A stretch of DNA of 64,000 nucleotides from assembly GCA_035762545.1 (NCBI GenBank), contig DASTOM010000009.1, positions 5,624-69,623 on the forward strand. The letters are read 5' to 3'. This document shows, piece by piece, positions 49,710 through 57,678 of this stretch. Position numbers and translations under genes: made by a program. How positions within the stretch are numbered: the first letter of the stretch is position 1; each line of letters starts with the position of its first letter. The notes under the pieces were generated by a model. It saw only the letters and a program-made list of their open reading frames with translations. It ran no database searches and was not told where the DNA came from. Origin of the DNA: JANQRA01 sp035762545. GTDB lineage: Bacteria; Actinomycetota; Acidimicrobiia; Spongiisociales; ZC4RG35.

Positions 49710-50372
49710 ATGCGCGTGGTGATCGCCGGGTGTGGGAGAGTCGGCAGTGACCTGGCCCTCACCCTGTCAGAGGAAGGCCACGACGTGTCGGTGATCGACA
49801 GTCGCCAGGGCGTCTTCGACCGGCTTGGTTCGACCTTCAATGGCACAACGCACGAGGGCCTGGGCTACGACGTGAAGGTGCTCAAGGCGGCAGGCATCGA
49901 GTACGCCGACGCCTTCATCGCCGCCACCGACTCGGACAACGCCAACGCCATGGCAGTCCAGGTCGCTGAGCGGGTCTTCGGTGTCCCCAAGACCATCGCA
50001 CGACTCGACGATCCAGCTCGAGAGGAGGCCTACAGGGCCCTGGGGGTCCAATTCGTGCCCGGCGCCAAACTCACTTCAAAAGTGATCCATGAGCAAATCG
50101 TTCGGGAGGAGTTCAACTTCCATGTGACCTTCTCCGGAGGCGACGTCGAGATCGTCGACATGACGGTGGGGCCCGGGGGGGCAGGGCGAAAGGTGGCCGA
50201 TCTCGAAATCCCCGACGACCTGAGAGTTGCGGCCGTCTATCGGGGACATCGCACGTTCATACCCGACCGCGACTTCGTGCTCGCCGAGGGCGACCTGGTG
50301 GTTGCGGCAGCCCGGATCGGAGCCCGGCGCAAGATCCGCCGTTTCTTGGCCGCGAGCGAGGATGAGGGATGA
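49710..50372 (+). CDS. trkA: Potassium uptake regulatory protein TrkA (first copy)
   Basis: 220 aa, one RCK unit: Rossmann RCK_N (MRVVIAGCGRVGSDLALTLSEEGHDVSVID) with NAD-binding GxGxxG and acidic strand-2 end, and RCK_C (VTVGPGGAGRKVADLEIPDDLRVAAVYR). TrkA rings bind TrkH/KtrB on the cytosolic side and gate K+ uptake in response to nucleotides. It overlaps the second trkA by 4 nt. Paired half-length TrkA proteins are the usual actinobacterial arrangement. Confidence 0.92.
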   Translation: MRVVIAGCGRVGSDLALTLSEEGHDVSVIDSRQGVFDRLGSTFNGTTHEGLGYDVKVLKAAGIEYADAFIAATDSDNANAMAVQVAERVFGVPKTIARLDDPAREEAYRALGVQFVPGAKLTSKVIHEQIVREEFNFHVTFSGGDVEIVDMTVGPGGAGRKVADLEIPDDLRVAAVYRGHRTFIPDRDFVLAEGDLVVAAARIGARRKIRRFLAASEDEG

Positions 50373-51028
50373 GAGTCATCTTGATCGGAGGCGGCAAGGT
50401 TGGCTCATATCTCGCACGTGAGCTGGCCAAGTCGGGTCATGTGGTGACCGTCATCGAGGAGTCACACACTCATGCGGCCAGCCTGGCCGATCACTCCAAG
50501 GTCCTGGTGCTGGAGGGTGACGGGACAGATATCGGCCTCCTCGAGTCTGCCGATGCACACCGTGCCGACTGGGTTCTGGCCGTTACTGGTCTCGACGAAG
50601 TCAATCTGGTCGCATGTCAGTTGGCGTTGACGCTGGGCGCAGACAAGGTTCTCGCAAGGCTCAACAACCCTCTCAACCGTCCCACCTTCGATGCCCTCGA
50701 CATCCCGGTCGTAGCTGTCACCGACGTCATGGCCACGTTGATCTCGAGGGAGGTAGAGGTGGCTGAGTTCCGTCACATCACCCTCTTGGGGAGAGGTGAG
50801 ATCTCGGTCTACGAGGTCGACGTTCCCAAGGACTTCGACGAGAAGCCCGTCCCCGAGCTTCGTCTTCCGAAAGGTGCGCTGCTCGTAGCTCTCGTCAGAG
50901 GCGACGAAGTCCGGGTCCCGACCGCGACCACCGTGGTCAAAGGTGGCGACCAGGTGACGGCGGTCAGCAACGTCGATCACCAGGATCATGTCAAGAAGGC
51001 TCTGGGATATCGCAACGGTGGCCACTAG
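50369..51028 (+). CDS. trkA: Potassium uptake regulatory protein TrkA (second copy)
   Basis: 219 aa, also RCK_N plus RCK_C (MRVILIGGGKVGSYLARELAKSGHVVTVIEE; FDEKPVPELRLPKGALLVALVRGDEVRVP). Its NAD motif GGGKVGS is intact. Together with the first copy it would form the hetero-octameric gating ring below TrkH. ATG overlaps the first trkA stop (ATGA) and its own stop overlaps the following small membrane-protein gene by one base, indicating a tightly coupled operon. Confidence 0.92.
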   Translation: MRVILIGGGKVGSYLARELAKSGHVVTVIEESHTHAASLADHSKVLVLEGDGTDIGLLESADAHRADWVLAVTGLDEVNLVACQLALTLGADKVLARLNNPLNRPTFDALDIPVVAVTDVMATLISREVEVAEFRHITLLGRGEISVYEVDVPKDFDEKPVPELRLPKGALLVALVRGDEVRVPTATTVVKGGDQVTAVSNVDHQDHVKKALGYRNGGH

Positions 51029-51171
51029 TGACGGCCCCTCGCGAGCCTCGTTGGAAGGACTGGCACGGTTATGTTGGCGGCCTCGTGATGTTTGCCACCG
51101 AGGCGCTCATCGTCATCGGGCTTGGGTTGATCGCATGGTTGTACTCGGTCGTCGTACTCAGCTTCTTCTGA
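51028..51171 (+). CDS. Small single-helix membrane protein in the trk operon (47 aa)
   Basis: GTG 51028 shares its first base with the last base of the trkA stop, and the frame ends TGA 51169-51171, one base before the trkH ATG. The product opens MTAPREPRWKDWHGYVGG and continues with one strong membrane helix (FATEALIVIGLGLIAWLYSVVVLSFF). The perfect fit between two coupled genes argues it is real. A small subunit of the Trk channel is inferred; no family name known to me. Confidence 0.65.
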   Translation: MTAPREPRWKDWHGYVGGLVMFATEALIVIGLGLIAWLYSVVVLSFF

Positions 51172-51172
51172 C

Positions 51173-52669
51173 ATGCTGATCCGGCCGATCGCCGACGACT
51201 TCAGGATCATTGCGCTCTACCTGGGCCGCATCCTCCTCGTCGTGGCCGCAGCCGGTCTGCTCCCGCTGGCATGGGCTGCGGTCGCCCGCGAATGGGACCC
51301 GTTCGGCTCGTTCCTGCTCATGGTCGGGGTCTTCGCCCTGCTCGGGGTCACTGGAGTTCGCCTCGGACCGGATGACCCGAAGCTCGACTGGAGCCACGGC
51401 ATGGTTGTCGTGGCACTCACCTGGCTCGTCGTGCCCATCATCGGGGCGATCCCGTTGCTCCTCTCGGGCCATTTCGTCCGTCCCCTCGATGCCATTTTCG
51501 ACGCGGTGTCCGGGCTCACCACCACCGGTTTGTCCCTGCTCAGCGATCTCGACCACCTGGCGTCGTCCCTCAACTTCTGGCGACACCTCCTCCAGTTCCT
51601 CGGAGGGCAGGGAATCATCATCGCCGCCCTCACCATGTTCGCCGGCACAGGCGGAATCACCCTTTACTTCGGGGAAGCGCGTGATGAGCGGATCCTTCCG
51701 TCCGTGACCTCGACAGCTCGATTCATATGGGGAGTGTCAGTGGTCCACCTCGTGTTCGGGGTAGCCGCGCTCGGCCTCGTCGGTTGGCTGGCACTGGGAT
51801 TCGATCTCGACCGGGCGCTGTTCCACGGACTCCTGGTCTTCTTCGCCGCCTTCGACACCGGGGGATTCTCACCAATGTCGACCAGCATCGGCTACTACCA
51901 CTCGGCCTTGTTCGAAGCGTTCACTGCATTGCTCATGGTGGCCGGTGCCATGTCGTTCGGCCTCCACTACGCCCTGTGGCGCGGCCCCAGGCGGGCCATC
52001 TTCGCCAACCTGGAGACCAGAACCATCCTCTCGACATTCGGTTTCACGATGTTCGTGACCTTGCTCGGCCTCGCCGCAACATCTGTTTTCACCACCGCCG
52101 CCGGGCTGAGCAGGCAGGGCTTTTTCCAGGTCCTTTCCGCCCACACCGGCACGGGCTTCGCCACGGTCTCGACGGCCGAGTTGGCCCGTTGGGGTGGCCT
52201 CGCCTTCGGTGGGTTGGCGATCGCCATGGCACTGGGAGGGATGGGCTCGTCCACCGCCGGCGGAGTCAAGTCCCTTCGCATCGGTCTCACCATCAAGTCC
52301 GTCGTGAACCAGATCAAGCAGATGCTCTTGCCCGAGCATGCCCTGGTGGGTACCGGCTACTACCAGTCGGGTGAGAAGCACCTGACCCCGGCGCTCACCC
52401 AGTCGGTCATGATCATCTCACTCCTCTACGTGGCTCTCTACCTGCTCGGCGCCGGCATCGGGCTCGCCTACGGCATCCCCCTCCAGGCAGCCCTGTTCGA
52501 GTCGGTCAGCGCCTCGGCCAACGTGGGACTTTCCGTCGGTGTCACCGATCCCTCGATGCCGGTTCTGTTGGAGCTGACCTACATGCTCCAGATGTGGGCG
52601 GGACGTCTGGAGTTCGTCGCCGTCTTCTCCCTCATCGGATTCCTGTTGGCATGGGTGCGAGGCAGATGA
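51173..52669 (+). CDS. trkH: Potassium transporter TrkH/KtrB-family channel
   Basis: 498 aa with the four M1-P-M2 repeats of SKT transporters. Selectivity-filter-type segments are visible: VSGLTTTGLSLLSDL, FDTGGFSPMSTS, HTGTGFATVS and SASANVGLSVGVT, each with the Gly of the filter. It takes up K+ driven by membrane potential/Na+ and is gated by the TrkA proteins. ATG 51173 directly follows the small gene. Its stop overlaps the next gene (ATGA). Confidence 0.93.
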   Translation: MLIRPIADDFRIIALYLGRILLVVAAAGLLPLAWAAVAREWDPFGSFLLMVGVFALLGVTGVRLGPDDPKLDWSHGMVVVALTWLVVPIIGAIPLLLSGHFVRPLDAIFDAVSGLTTTGLSLLSDLDHLASSLNFWRHLLQFLGGQGIIIAALTMFAGTGGITLYFGEARDERILPSVTSTARFIWGVSVVHLVFGVAALGLVGWLALGFDLDRALFHGLLVFFAAFDTGGFSPMSTSIGYYHSALFEAFTALLMVAGAMSFGLHYALWRGPRRAIFANLETRTILSTFGFTMFVTLLGLAATSVFTTAAGLSRQGFFQVLSAHTGTGFATVSTAELARWGGLAFGGLAIAMALGGMGSSTAGGVKSLRIGLTIKSVVNQIKQMLLPEHALVGTGYYQSGEKHLTPALTQSVMIISLLYVALYLLGAGIGLAYGIPLQAALFESVSASANVGLSVGVTDPSMPVLLELTYMLQMWAGRLEFVAVFSLIGFLLAWVRGR

Positions 52670-53199
52670 GGCACTTGCTACGCCTGATCTTCCTGGTCGT
52701 GATGATGTTCCCCGCCGCCCCGGCCCTCGCTCAGGAGATCGCCGTGTCCGAGCTTCTCGCCGAGTCGCCCGAGCTGTCCGGTCAGCAAATCACCATCCAG
52801 GGTGAGCTGGTGGGCGACTACGGATTCCGGGGAGATGGCTGGATGTGGACTCAGCTGAACGACGATGCCTACGTCGACCACCCGATTCGCGAGGGCATCG
52901 CGCCTGAAGGCGGCAACATCGGGGTGGGGGTGCGCATCCCCTCGGAGCTGGCAGAAGACCTCGATCACCCCGGCGGGTACCACCACCGCGGGCCTGTCGT
53001 ACGTCTAACCGGGATCTGGAGACACCACGATCCCGACCGACAGGGCGAGTCGTATTTGGAGGTGGAGACGCTCGCCGTGATACAAGAAGGTCGAGTGCTG
53101 GACGAGGGTGTGGTGTGGTGGACCGTCGTCGCCGGCATAGGACTGTTGGCAACGGCAGGCGTCCTCTGGAGGACACAGCCGATACGTGACGCGCGCTGA
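52666..53199 (+). CDS. Secreted/membrane OB-fold-like protein, end of the trk operon
   Basis: 177 aa. A signal peptide (LLRLIFLVVMMFPAAPALA-QE) is followed by an OB-fold-like beta domain (LSGQQITIQGELVGDYGFRGDGWMWTQLNDDAYVD, VGVRIPSELA, VVRLTGIWRHHDPDRQGESYLEVETLAVIQ) and a C-terminal membrane helix (VVWWTVVAGIGLLATAGVLW). Coupled to trkH by ATGA. The family is not recognised; perhaps a periplasmic accessory of the transporter. Nothing catalytic is visible. Confidence 0.7.
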   Translation: MRHLLRLIFLVVMMFPAAPALAQEIAVSELLAESPELSGQQITIQGELVGDYGFRGDGWMWTQLNDDAYVDHPIREGIAPEGGNIGVGVRIPSELAEDLDHPGGYHHRGPVVRLTGIWRHHDPDRQGESYLEVETLAVIQEGRVLDEGVVWWTVVAGIGLLATAGVLWRTQPIRDAR

Positions 53200-53426
53200 T
53201 CCCAGCCGCGGCGAGGTCTTTCGATGTGAGCAGGCGTGTCACGGGAACCCGGTGTGTGCGTCCTGGCAGGTGCGATCGGTCCTGAACCAATGGGGGTGTC
53301 GAAGGAAGGCCGCGCGCCCCTCGATTCCGAGATGGTTGGCGTGCTCTTCATCGGTCGTGCCTCGGGGCGTGACGCCAGCAGGCCGGGCACACGCGGGGCG
53401 CCCGCCCTGCTCAGAAGTCATTTCTG

Positions 53427-53483
53427 GTTCGCGTCATTTCGCGTTCTTGACCGTCTCATCGCACCCTCTCGCGCGATGGACGC
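53427..53483 (+). repeat. 57-bp dispersed repeat, copy 1
   Basis: Starts GTTCGCGTCATTTCGCG and ends CGCGCGATGGACGC; 54 of 57 bases match copy 2 at 58632-58688 in direct orientation. It lies in the 295-bp non-coding stretch between the trk operon and the DUF190 gene, which otherwise shows no convincing gene. All three differences would change amino acids in the open frames crossing it, arguing it is not coding. Confidence 0.75.
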
Positions 53484-53494
53484 TGACTTGTCGG

Positions 53495-53833
53495 CTAATC
53501 GCTGTTGGCCCGGTAGACGCGGACCTCAACTCGTTCGAGAGTGATGAGACCGTCCCCGATCATGGCGTCGAGGGTGGGGAGGACGGCTTCGATCTTCTCG
53601 GCAGTGTCGACAGATTCGAGGACGAGAGGCAGGTCCTCTGAGAGTCGGAGAATGTGGGCAGCGTGGAGGCGGCTCGACTTGCCGAACCCCTCGATCCCTC
53701 GGAGGACGGTGACCCCGGCTAGGCCCTCCCGTCGCAGCGTCTCCACGATCGCCTGGTAGAGGGGCCGCCCGTCGTGGGTGTTGGCTTCGCCTATGAAGAT
53801 CCGGAGGAGGCGGGCGTCGGTCTGTTGGTCCAT
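53495..53833 (-). CDS. DUF190 (PII-like) protein of the fluoride operon
   Basis: 112 aa, DUF190. RLLRIFIGEANTHDGRPLYQAIVETLRREGLAGVTVLRGIEGFGKSSRLHAAHILRLSEDLPLVLESVD is the complete family pattern, with the ferredoxin-like fold of PII-related trimers. DUF190 genes are regular neighbours of crcB and are thought to regulate or support fluoride export. It is the third gene behind a fluoride riboswitch, following two crcB genes. Confidence 0.9.
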   Translation of the reverse strand: MDQQTDARLLRIFIGEANTHDGRPLYQAIVETLRREGLAGVTVLRGIEGFGKSSRLHAAHILRLSEDLPLVLESVDTAEKIEAVLPTLDAMIGDGLITLERVEVRVYRANSD

Positions 53834-53845
53834 GGTGTGCCTTTC

Positions 53846-54193
53846 TCAGTGGGTGAAGCTATAGCCGGCGGCGGCGAGGGCAACGCCGCCGATGAGGGTG
53901 AAGCCCAGGTTAAGGAGCGCTCGTGACCGCAACGCTGGGAGGCCGAGACTCAGGGTCTCGAACATCCAGGTTGAGAAGGTGGTGAATCCGCCGAGGAAGC
54001 CCGCAGCGACCACAGTCGACGTGGATCCGAGATCGTCTATGCCGACGACGATTCCGAGCAGGAAGGCGCCGGCCAGGTTGACGACCAAGGTGCCCACCGG
54101 AAACTCCCATCTGGTTTGTTCCTGAACGAAGCCCCCGAGGAGGTATCGGCTCAAGGCTCCGAAGGCACCAGCGAAGGCGGCGAGGACGATCAT
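53846..54193 (-). CDS. crcB: Fluoride ion transporter CrcB/Fluc (subunit 2)
   Basis: 115 aa, four membrane helices. Fluc hallmarks: GAFGALSRYLLGG, GTLVVNLAGAFLLGIVVG (the conserved Asn), GFLGGFTTFSTWMFET (the TTFST phenylalanine/threonine track that lines the pore). Dual-topology Fluc channels export F-; paired crcB genes typically form heterodimers in which each protein takes a fixed opposite orientation. ATG 54193 overlaps the first crcB stop by 4 nt. Confidence 0.93.
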   Translation of the reverse strand: MIVLAAFAGAFGALSRYLLGGFVQEQTRWEFPVGTLVVNLAGAFLLGIVVGIDDLGSTSTVVAAGFLGGFTTFSTWMFETLSLGLPALRSRALLNLGFTLIGGVALAAAGYSFTH

Positions 54194-54612
54194 CTCAGAA
54201 CCGATCCGATCCGTTGACCGACCAGTACGACGATCAGGCCGCCGACCACCGAGGCTGCAACGTACCCAGCAGCCAGAGCCGCCTCCCCGTGCCCGACGAG
54301 TTGGACGACTTCGACGCTGAAGGCAGAGAAGGTAGTCAACGAGCCGAAGACACCAATCCCCCAGAACTGGACCGAGAAAGGACCCGACAGGCTGCGCTGG
54401 CGGCGGGCCAGGTAGAAGCCGAGCAGGAGCGACCCGGTCAGGTTGACGATCAAGCTGGCCATGGGAAAGCCCGCGACGGGTGTCGCCACTGAGGCGCTGA
54501 GTCCGAGGCGAGCCGCCGAACCGATCAGCCCACCTGCCAGCACTGCGGACCATGGACGAACAAGCAGCGTGGGGCGAAGCGGAACTCGAGGCGGTACTGG
54601 CGGTGTGGGCAT
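54190..54612 (-). CDS. crcB: Fluoride ion transporter CrcB/Fluc (subunit 1)
   Basis: 140 aa. After a 20-residue N-terminal extension come the four helices with AGGLIGSAARLGLS, FPMASLIVNLTGSLLLGFYLA and GVFGSLTTFSAFSVEVVQL (TTFS pore motif, second Ser replaced by Ala compared with subunit 2). First gene after the fluoride riboswitch; start ATG 54612. The two subunits are clearly different, suggesting an obligate heterodimer. Confidence 0.92.
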   Translation of the reverse strand: MPTPPVPPRVPLRPTLLVRPWSAVLAGGLIGSAARLGLSASVATPVAGFPMASLIVNLTGSLLLGFYLARRQRSLSGPFSVQFWGIGVFGSLTTFSAFSVEVVQLVGHGEAALAAGYVAASVVGGLIVVLVGQRIGSVLR

Positions 54613-54624
54613 GGCTCTTCGGTT

Positions 54625-54675
54625 GATCAGGAGCCATCAGCCGTAAGGCGGTTCTTGGCGAGCCCCATCGCCGTC
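54625..54675 (-). promoter_or_regulatory. Fluoride riboswitch (crcB motif)
   Basis: On the minus strand: GGCGATGGGGCTCGCC, then AAGAACCGCC-TTAC-GGCTGATGGCTCCT, ending 13 nt before the crcB start. All consensus blocks of the crcB RNA (GGnGAUGG...CNCC, AACnGCC, GGCUGAUGgCUCCU) are present in order, including the pseudoknot partners. It senses F- and turns on the downstream crcB-crcB-DUF190 operon. Confidence 0.93.
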
Positions 54676-54803
54676 GATGACACACTAGCCGCCAAGCACT
54701 TGGGGCCTCTACCGGACGTTCTGCCGGGTTCTTGACGCGCTCTCCCGCGGGTTCTACCGCGCTCGATTCCGCTCAGGATGATTCGATCCGTTCGGCTGGC
54801 GAG

Positions 54804-54820
54804 TCCGACATCGTGTCGGA
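54804..54820. promoter_or_regulatory. Dyad upstream of the heme-uptake operon
   Basis: TCCGACA-TCG-TGTCGGA, perfect 7-bp arms, 39 bp before the membrane-protein gene start. TTGACG (54732-54737) further upstream could be a -35. Possibly an iron- or heme-responsive operator; unproven. Confidence 0.35.
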
Positions 54821-54858
54821 ATCGATCCGACTTGGTGTCGGTCTCTGGGTGGGTTTGA

Positions 54859-55626
54859 GTGCCGTCCCATGCGGCGTTGGATGTGTGCTTGTCCTCGAAT
54901 CTGATCCACTATCTGCCGGTGGTCACGACGCTGGTTGCGGCCGCCTTCTTCCGGGTGTTGTGGCGGCATTGGCGGCGCAATCCCTCGGCTCGATACGTGA
55001 TGTGGTGGATGATCGGCGTGGGTCTCTATGGCCTGGGAACGCTGACTGAGGCCTTGACTACCATCTTCGGCTGGAACGAGCCCGTCTTCCGCTCCTGGTA
55101 CATCGCCGGCGCTCTGCTCGGGGCGGGACCTCTAGCTCAGGGCACCGTCTACCTGCTGTTACCGAAACGTGTCGCCGACCGTCTGGCAGTTGCGTTGGTC
55201 ACGTATGTGGCCGTGGCTTCCGCATTCGTCATCGCCACTCCCCTCCTCTACGACCTGGTGGAGCCGAATCGGCTGTCGGGCGAGGTGATGGCCTGGCAGT
55301 GGGTGAGGCTGTTCTCCCCGCTGGTCAACCTGTATGCGGTGGTTTTCCTGATCGGCGGCGCCATCTGGTCGGCGTGGAAGTACTGGCGCCGGGGCGGTGC
55401 CGGGTCGAGGGTCAAAGGGAACCTGTTGATCGCGGTGGGAGCGATCCTGCCGGGCATCGGCGGATCCTTCGCCAGAGCCGGGATGGTCGAGGTGCTCTAT
55501 GTGACCGAACTGATCGGGCTGCTGCTGATCTGGGCCGGCTACCGGGTGATCGCAGGCGACCGGGCGGCCTCCATACACGAAACACAGAGGACGGTCTCCG
55601 TCCAGGACCCATCCGAAACGACCTGA
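54859..55626 (+). CDS. Seven-helix membrane protein leading the heme-import operon
   Basis: 255 aa, about seven membrane helices (YLPVVTTLVAAAFFRVLWRHW, YVMWWMIGVGLYGLGTLTEAL, FRSWYIAGALLGAGPLAQGTVYLLL, LVTYVAVASAFVIATPLLY, LFSPLVNLYAVVFLIGGAIWS, NLLIAVGAILPGIGGSF and a last one). No assigned family. It ends 13 bp before the substrate-binding-protein gene, so it is part of the same operon and may be a heme/iron-related membrane factor. Start GTG 54859; the first residues are uncertain and a later start is possible. Confidence 0.7.
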   Translation: MPSHAALDVCLSSNLIHYLPVVTTLVAAAFFRVLWRHWRRNPSARYVMWWMIGVGLYGLGTLTEALTTIFGWNEPVFRSWYIAGALLGAGPLAQGTVYLLLPKRVADRLAVALVTYVAVASAFVIATPLLYDLVEPNRLSGEVMAWQWVRLFSPLVNLYAVVFLIGGAIWSAWKYWRRGGAGSRVKGNLLIAVGAILPGIGGSFARAGMVEVLYVTELIGLLLIWAGYRVIAGDRAASIHETQRTVSVQDPSETT

Positions 55627-55639
55627 GGTGAACCATCAA

Positions 55640-56641
55640 ATGAGATCCAAGACCCTGATAGCGCTCGCCATCGCCGCTGCTATGACCCTGGCGACGTGCG
55701 GAGGAGAAACGGCCGAGACGACCACCTCGGTCGCCGCATCGGAAACCACGACGACCACCTCGCCTCAGGCGACAACGACAACCGAATCCGAGGGCCCGGT
55801 CTTCGTCGGCGCAGACGGTGTCGAGACCACGATCACCGACATCTCACGGATCGTCTCGCTCAACGGCGACCTCACCGAGATCATCTTCGAGCTCGGGCTG
55901 GGTGACAATGTGGTGGGCGTGGATGTCACCACCACCTATCCACCGGAGGCGGCTGCACTCAACGACCAAGGTCAGACGGTCGGGTTCGCCCAGCAGCTGA
56001 CCGCCGAGGCCGTGCTTCGCTTCGAACCCACCCTGGTGATCGGGGACACCCAAGTTGCTCCTCCGGAGGCCATCGAGCAGCTGCGCGGTGCGGGCATCCC
56101 GGTGGTGATCCTGGAGACCCAGACAACGCTGGACGGGGTGGAGACCAAGATCAACCAGGTCGCTGAGATCCTCGACGTGCCTGATGAGGGTGCAACGTTG
56201 GCGGAGAGGGTCATGGGAGAGATCAACGCGGCCCGTGACCTCGCAGCAGGCGAAGACTCGGATCCCCGTGTGGCTTTCGTCTATGTGCGCGGCCCTCAGG
56301 TGGTGTTCCTGTTCGGAGCCGGTATGGCAACGCAGGCCATGATCGAAGGCGCCGGGGCCGTCGACGCCGGGGTCGAATCCGGTGTGTTCGGACCGGCCCC
56401 GCTGACACCAGAAGCGCTGGTGGCTGCCGCTCCCGAGGTGATCGTCCTGCCCGAGGCGGGACTCGAGGCGCTGGGAGGTATCGAAGCTTTCTTGGCGTTA
56501 CCCGGCGTCTCAGATACCCCGGCGGCTCAGAACGACGCTTTCTTCGCCTATGACGAGGCCTACTTCTTCAATCTCGGTCCGCGCACCGGCCAGGCTCTGG
56601 ACGAGTTCGTCCGAGACCTGTATCCGGGCATCGGAGGTTGA
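55640..56641 (+). CDS. hmuT: Heme ABC transporter substrate-binding lipoprotein (HmuT-like)
   Basis: 333 aa. Lipoprotein signal (LIALAIAAAMTLATCGG) and a Thr-rich linker are followed by a class-III binding protein: RIVSLNGDLTEIIFELGLGDNVVGVDVTTTYPPEA and the C-terminal lobe around PEVIVLPEAGLEALGGIEAFL. The opening motif with TYP is the pattern of heme-binding HmuT proteins; a cobalamin or siderophore specificity is less likely but not excluded. The ATG at 55640 preferred over GTG 55628. Followed directly by permease and ATPase genes. Confidence 0.85.
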   Translation: MRSKTLIALAIAAAMTLATCGGETAETTTSVAASETTTTTSPQATTTTESEGPVFVGADGVETTITDISRIVSLNGDLTEIIFELGLGDNVVGVDVTTTYPPEAAALNDQGQTVGFAQQLTAEAVLRFEPTLVIGDTQVAPPEAIEQLRGAGIPVVILETQTTLDGVETKINQVAEILDVPDEGATLAERVMGEINAARDLAAGEDSDPRVAFVYVRGPQVVFLFGAGMATQAMIEGAGAVDAGVESGVFGPAPLTPEALVAAAPEVIVLPEAGLEALGGIEAFLALPGVSDTPAAQNDAFFAYDEAYFFNLGPRTGQALDEFVRDLYPGIGG

Positions 56642-57678
56642 CCGACTCCACCGACTCCCCACACCTCGCCGACCCGTTCGCCAACCGACGGCGCTGGGCG
56701 GGCCCGATCATGGGTTTGCTCGTCCTGGCGGTGGCGTGGGGAGCGTTGTCCCTGGGCGCGGTACCTGTACCTGCCGATGAGGTATTAGGGGTGCTCGCCC
56801 GCAAGCTCGGACTCAGCGTCTTCACCGAACCGTCGGCCCAAGCCGAAGCGGTGGTGTGGGGTATCCGCATGCCTCGAATGCTGCTCGCCTTCACCGTCGG
56901 AGCCGCCCTCGCACTCTGCGGCGGGGTGCTGCAGGGGCTGCTCCGCAACAACCTGGCCGACCCCCAACTGTTGGGCATCGGCCCCGGCGCTGCGATCGGA
57001 GCCGCCATCGGATCCTCCGCCGGCGGTGTGCAGGGTGCGATCGCCGGCGGTGTCGCCGCCGGCGTGGTCACCGCGTTTGCGATACGCCGTCTCTCCCGTA
57101 GACCTTCAATCGACCCCACGCCCATCATCCTCTCCGGAGTTGCACTGGGTGCCGCCCTGAGTGCCTGGGTGGGCTTCGTCGTGTTCGCCGCCGACCGCGC
57201 CACCGTCCCCCCGATCGAGTTCTGGCTCCTCGGCAGCCTGGCCGGATCGACCTGGCGTGCCTTCGGCACGGTCATCGTCTTCGCCACGATCGCTGCCATC
57301 GTGATGCTGGCATCCGCACGGATCCTCGACATCTTCCGTCTCGGCGAAGCCGACGCCCGCCACCTGGGCATCGATGTCGACCTGGTGCGCACCATCCTCC
57401 TCATCGCCGTCGGAGCTGCGGTGGGTGCCACGGTTGGAGCCGCCGGTGTGATCGCCTTCGTCGGGCTACTCGTCCCGTTCGTCGTGATCCGATTCACTGG
57501 GCCCCTCCACCGACATCTATTCGTGGTATCACTGGCCGGCGGCGCACTCTTCGTAGCCACCGCCGACCTGGTGGCTCGACTCGCCATCCAACCCATCGAG
57601 ATACCGGTAGGTCTCGTCACCGCCGCCGTCGGCGGGCCCGTGTTTCTCTGGTTGCTCACCAGGCGTCGCGATGCCTGA
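56638..57678 (+). CDS. hmuU: Heme ABC transporter permease (FecCD family, HmuU-like)
   Basis: 346 aa as drawn, ten hydrophobic helices of BtuC/FecCD type: RMLLAFTVGAALALCGGVLQGLLRNNLADPQLLGIGPGAAIGAAIG is the family signature and GAAGVIAFVGLLVPFVVIRFTGPLHRHL ends the coupling-helix region. It moves heme (inferred from partners) into the cytosol. The first codon is uncertain: TTG 56638 sits directly on the Shine-Dalgarno GGAGG; a start nearer 56710 is possible. Overlaps hmuT and hmuV. Confidence 0.87.
   Translation: MTDSTDSPHLADPFANRRRWAGPIMGLLVLAVAWGALSLGAVPVPADEVLGVLARKLGLSVFTEPSAQAEAVVWGIRMPRMLLAFTVGAALALCGGVLQGLLRNNLADPQLLGIGPGAAIGAAIGSSAGGVQGAIAGGVAAGVVTAFAIRRLSRRPSIDPTPIILSGVALGAALSAWVGFVVFAADRATVPPIEFWLLGSLAGSTWRAFGTVIVFATIAAIVMLASARILDIFRLGEADARHLGIDVDLVRTILLIAVGAAVGATVGAAGVIAFVGLLVPFVVIRFTGPLHRHLFVVSLAGGALFVATADLVARLAIQPIEIPVGLVTAAVGGPVFLWLLTRRRDA

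Noticed and set aside
53236..53544. 102-aa ORF across the first 57-bp repeat
   Set aside because: No ribosome site or family similarity; differences between repeat copies all change amino acids.
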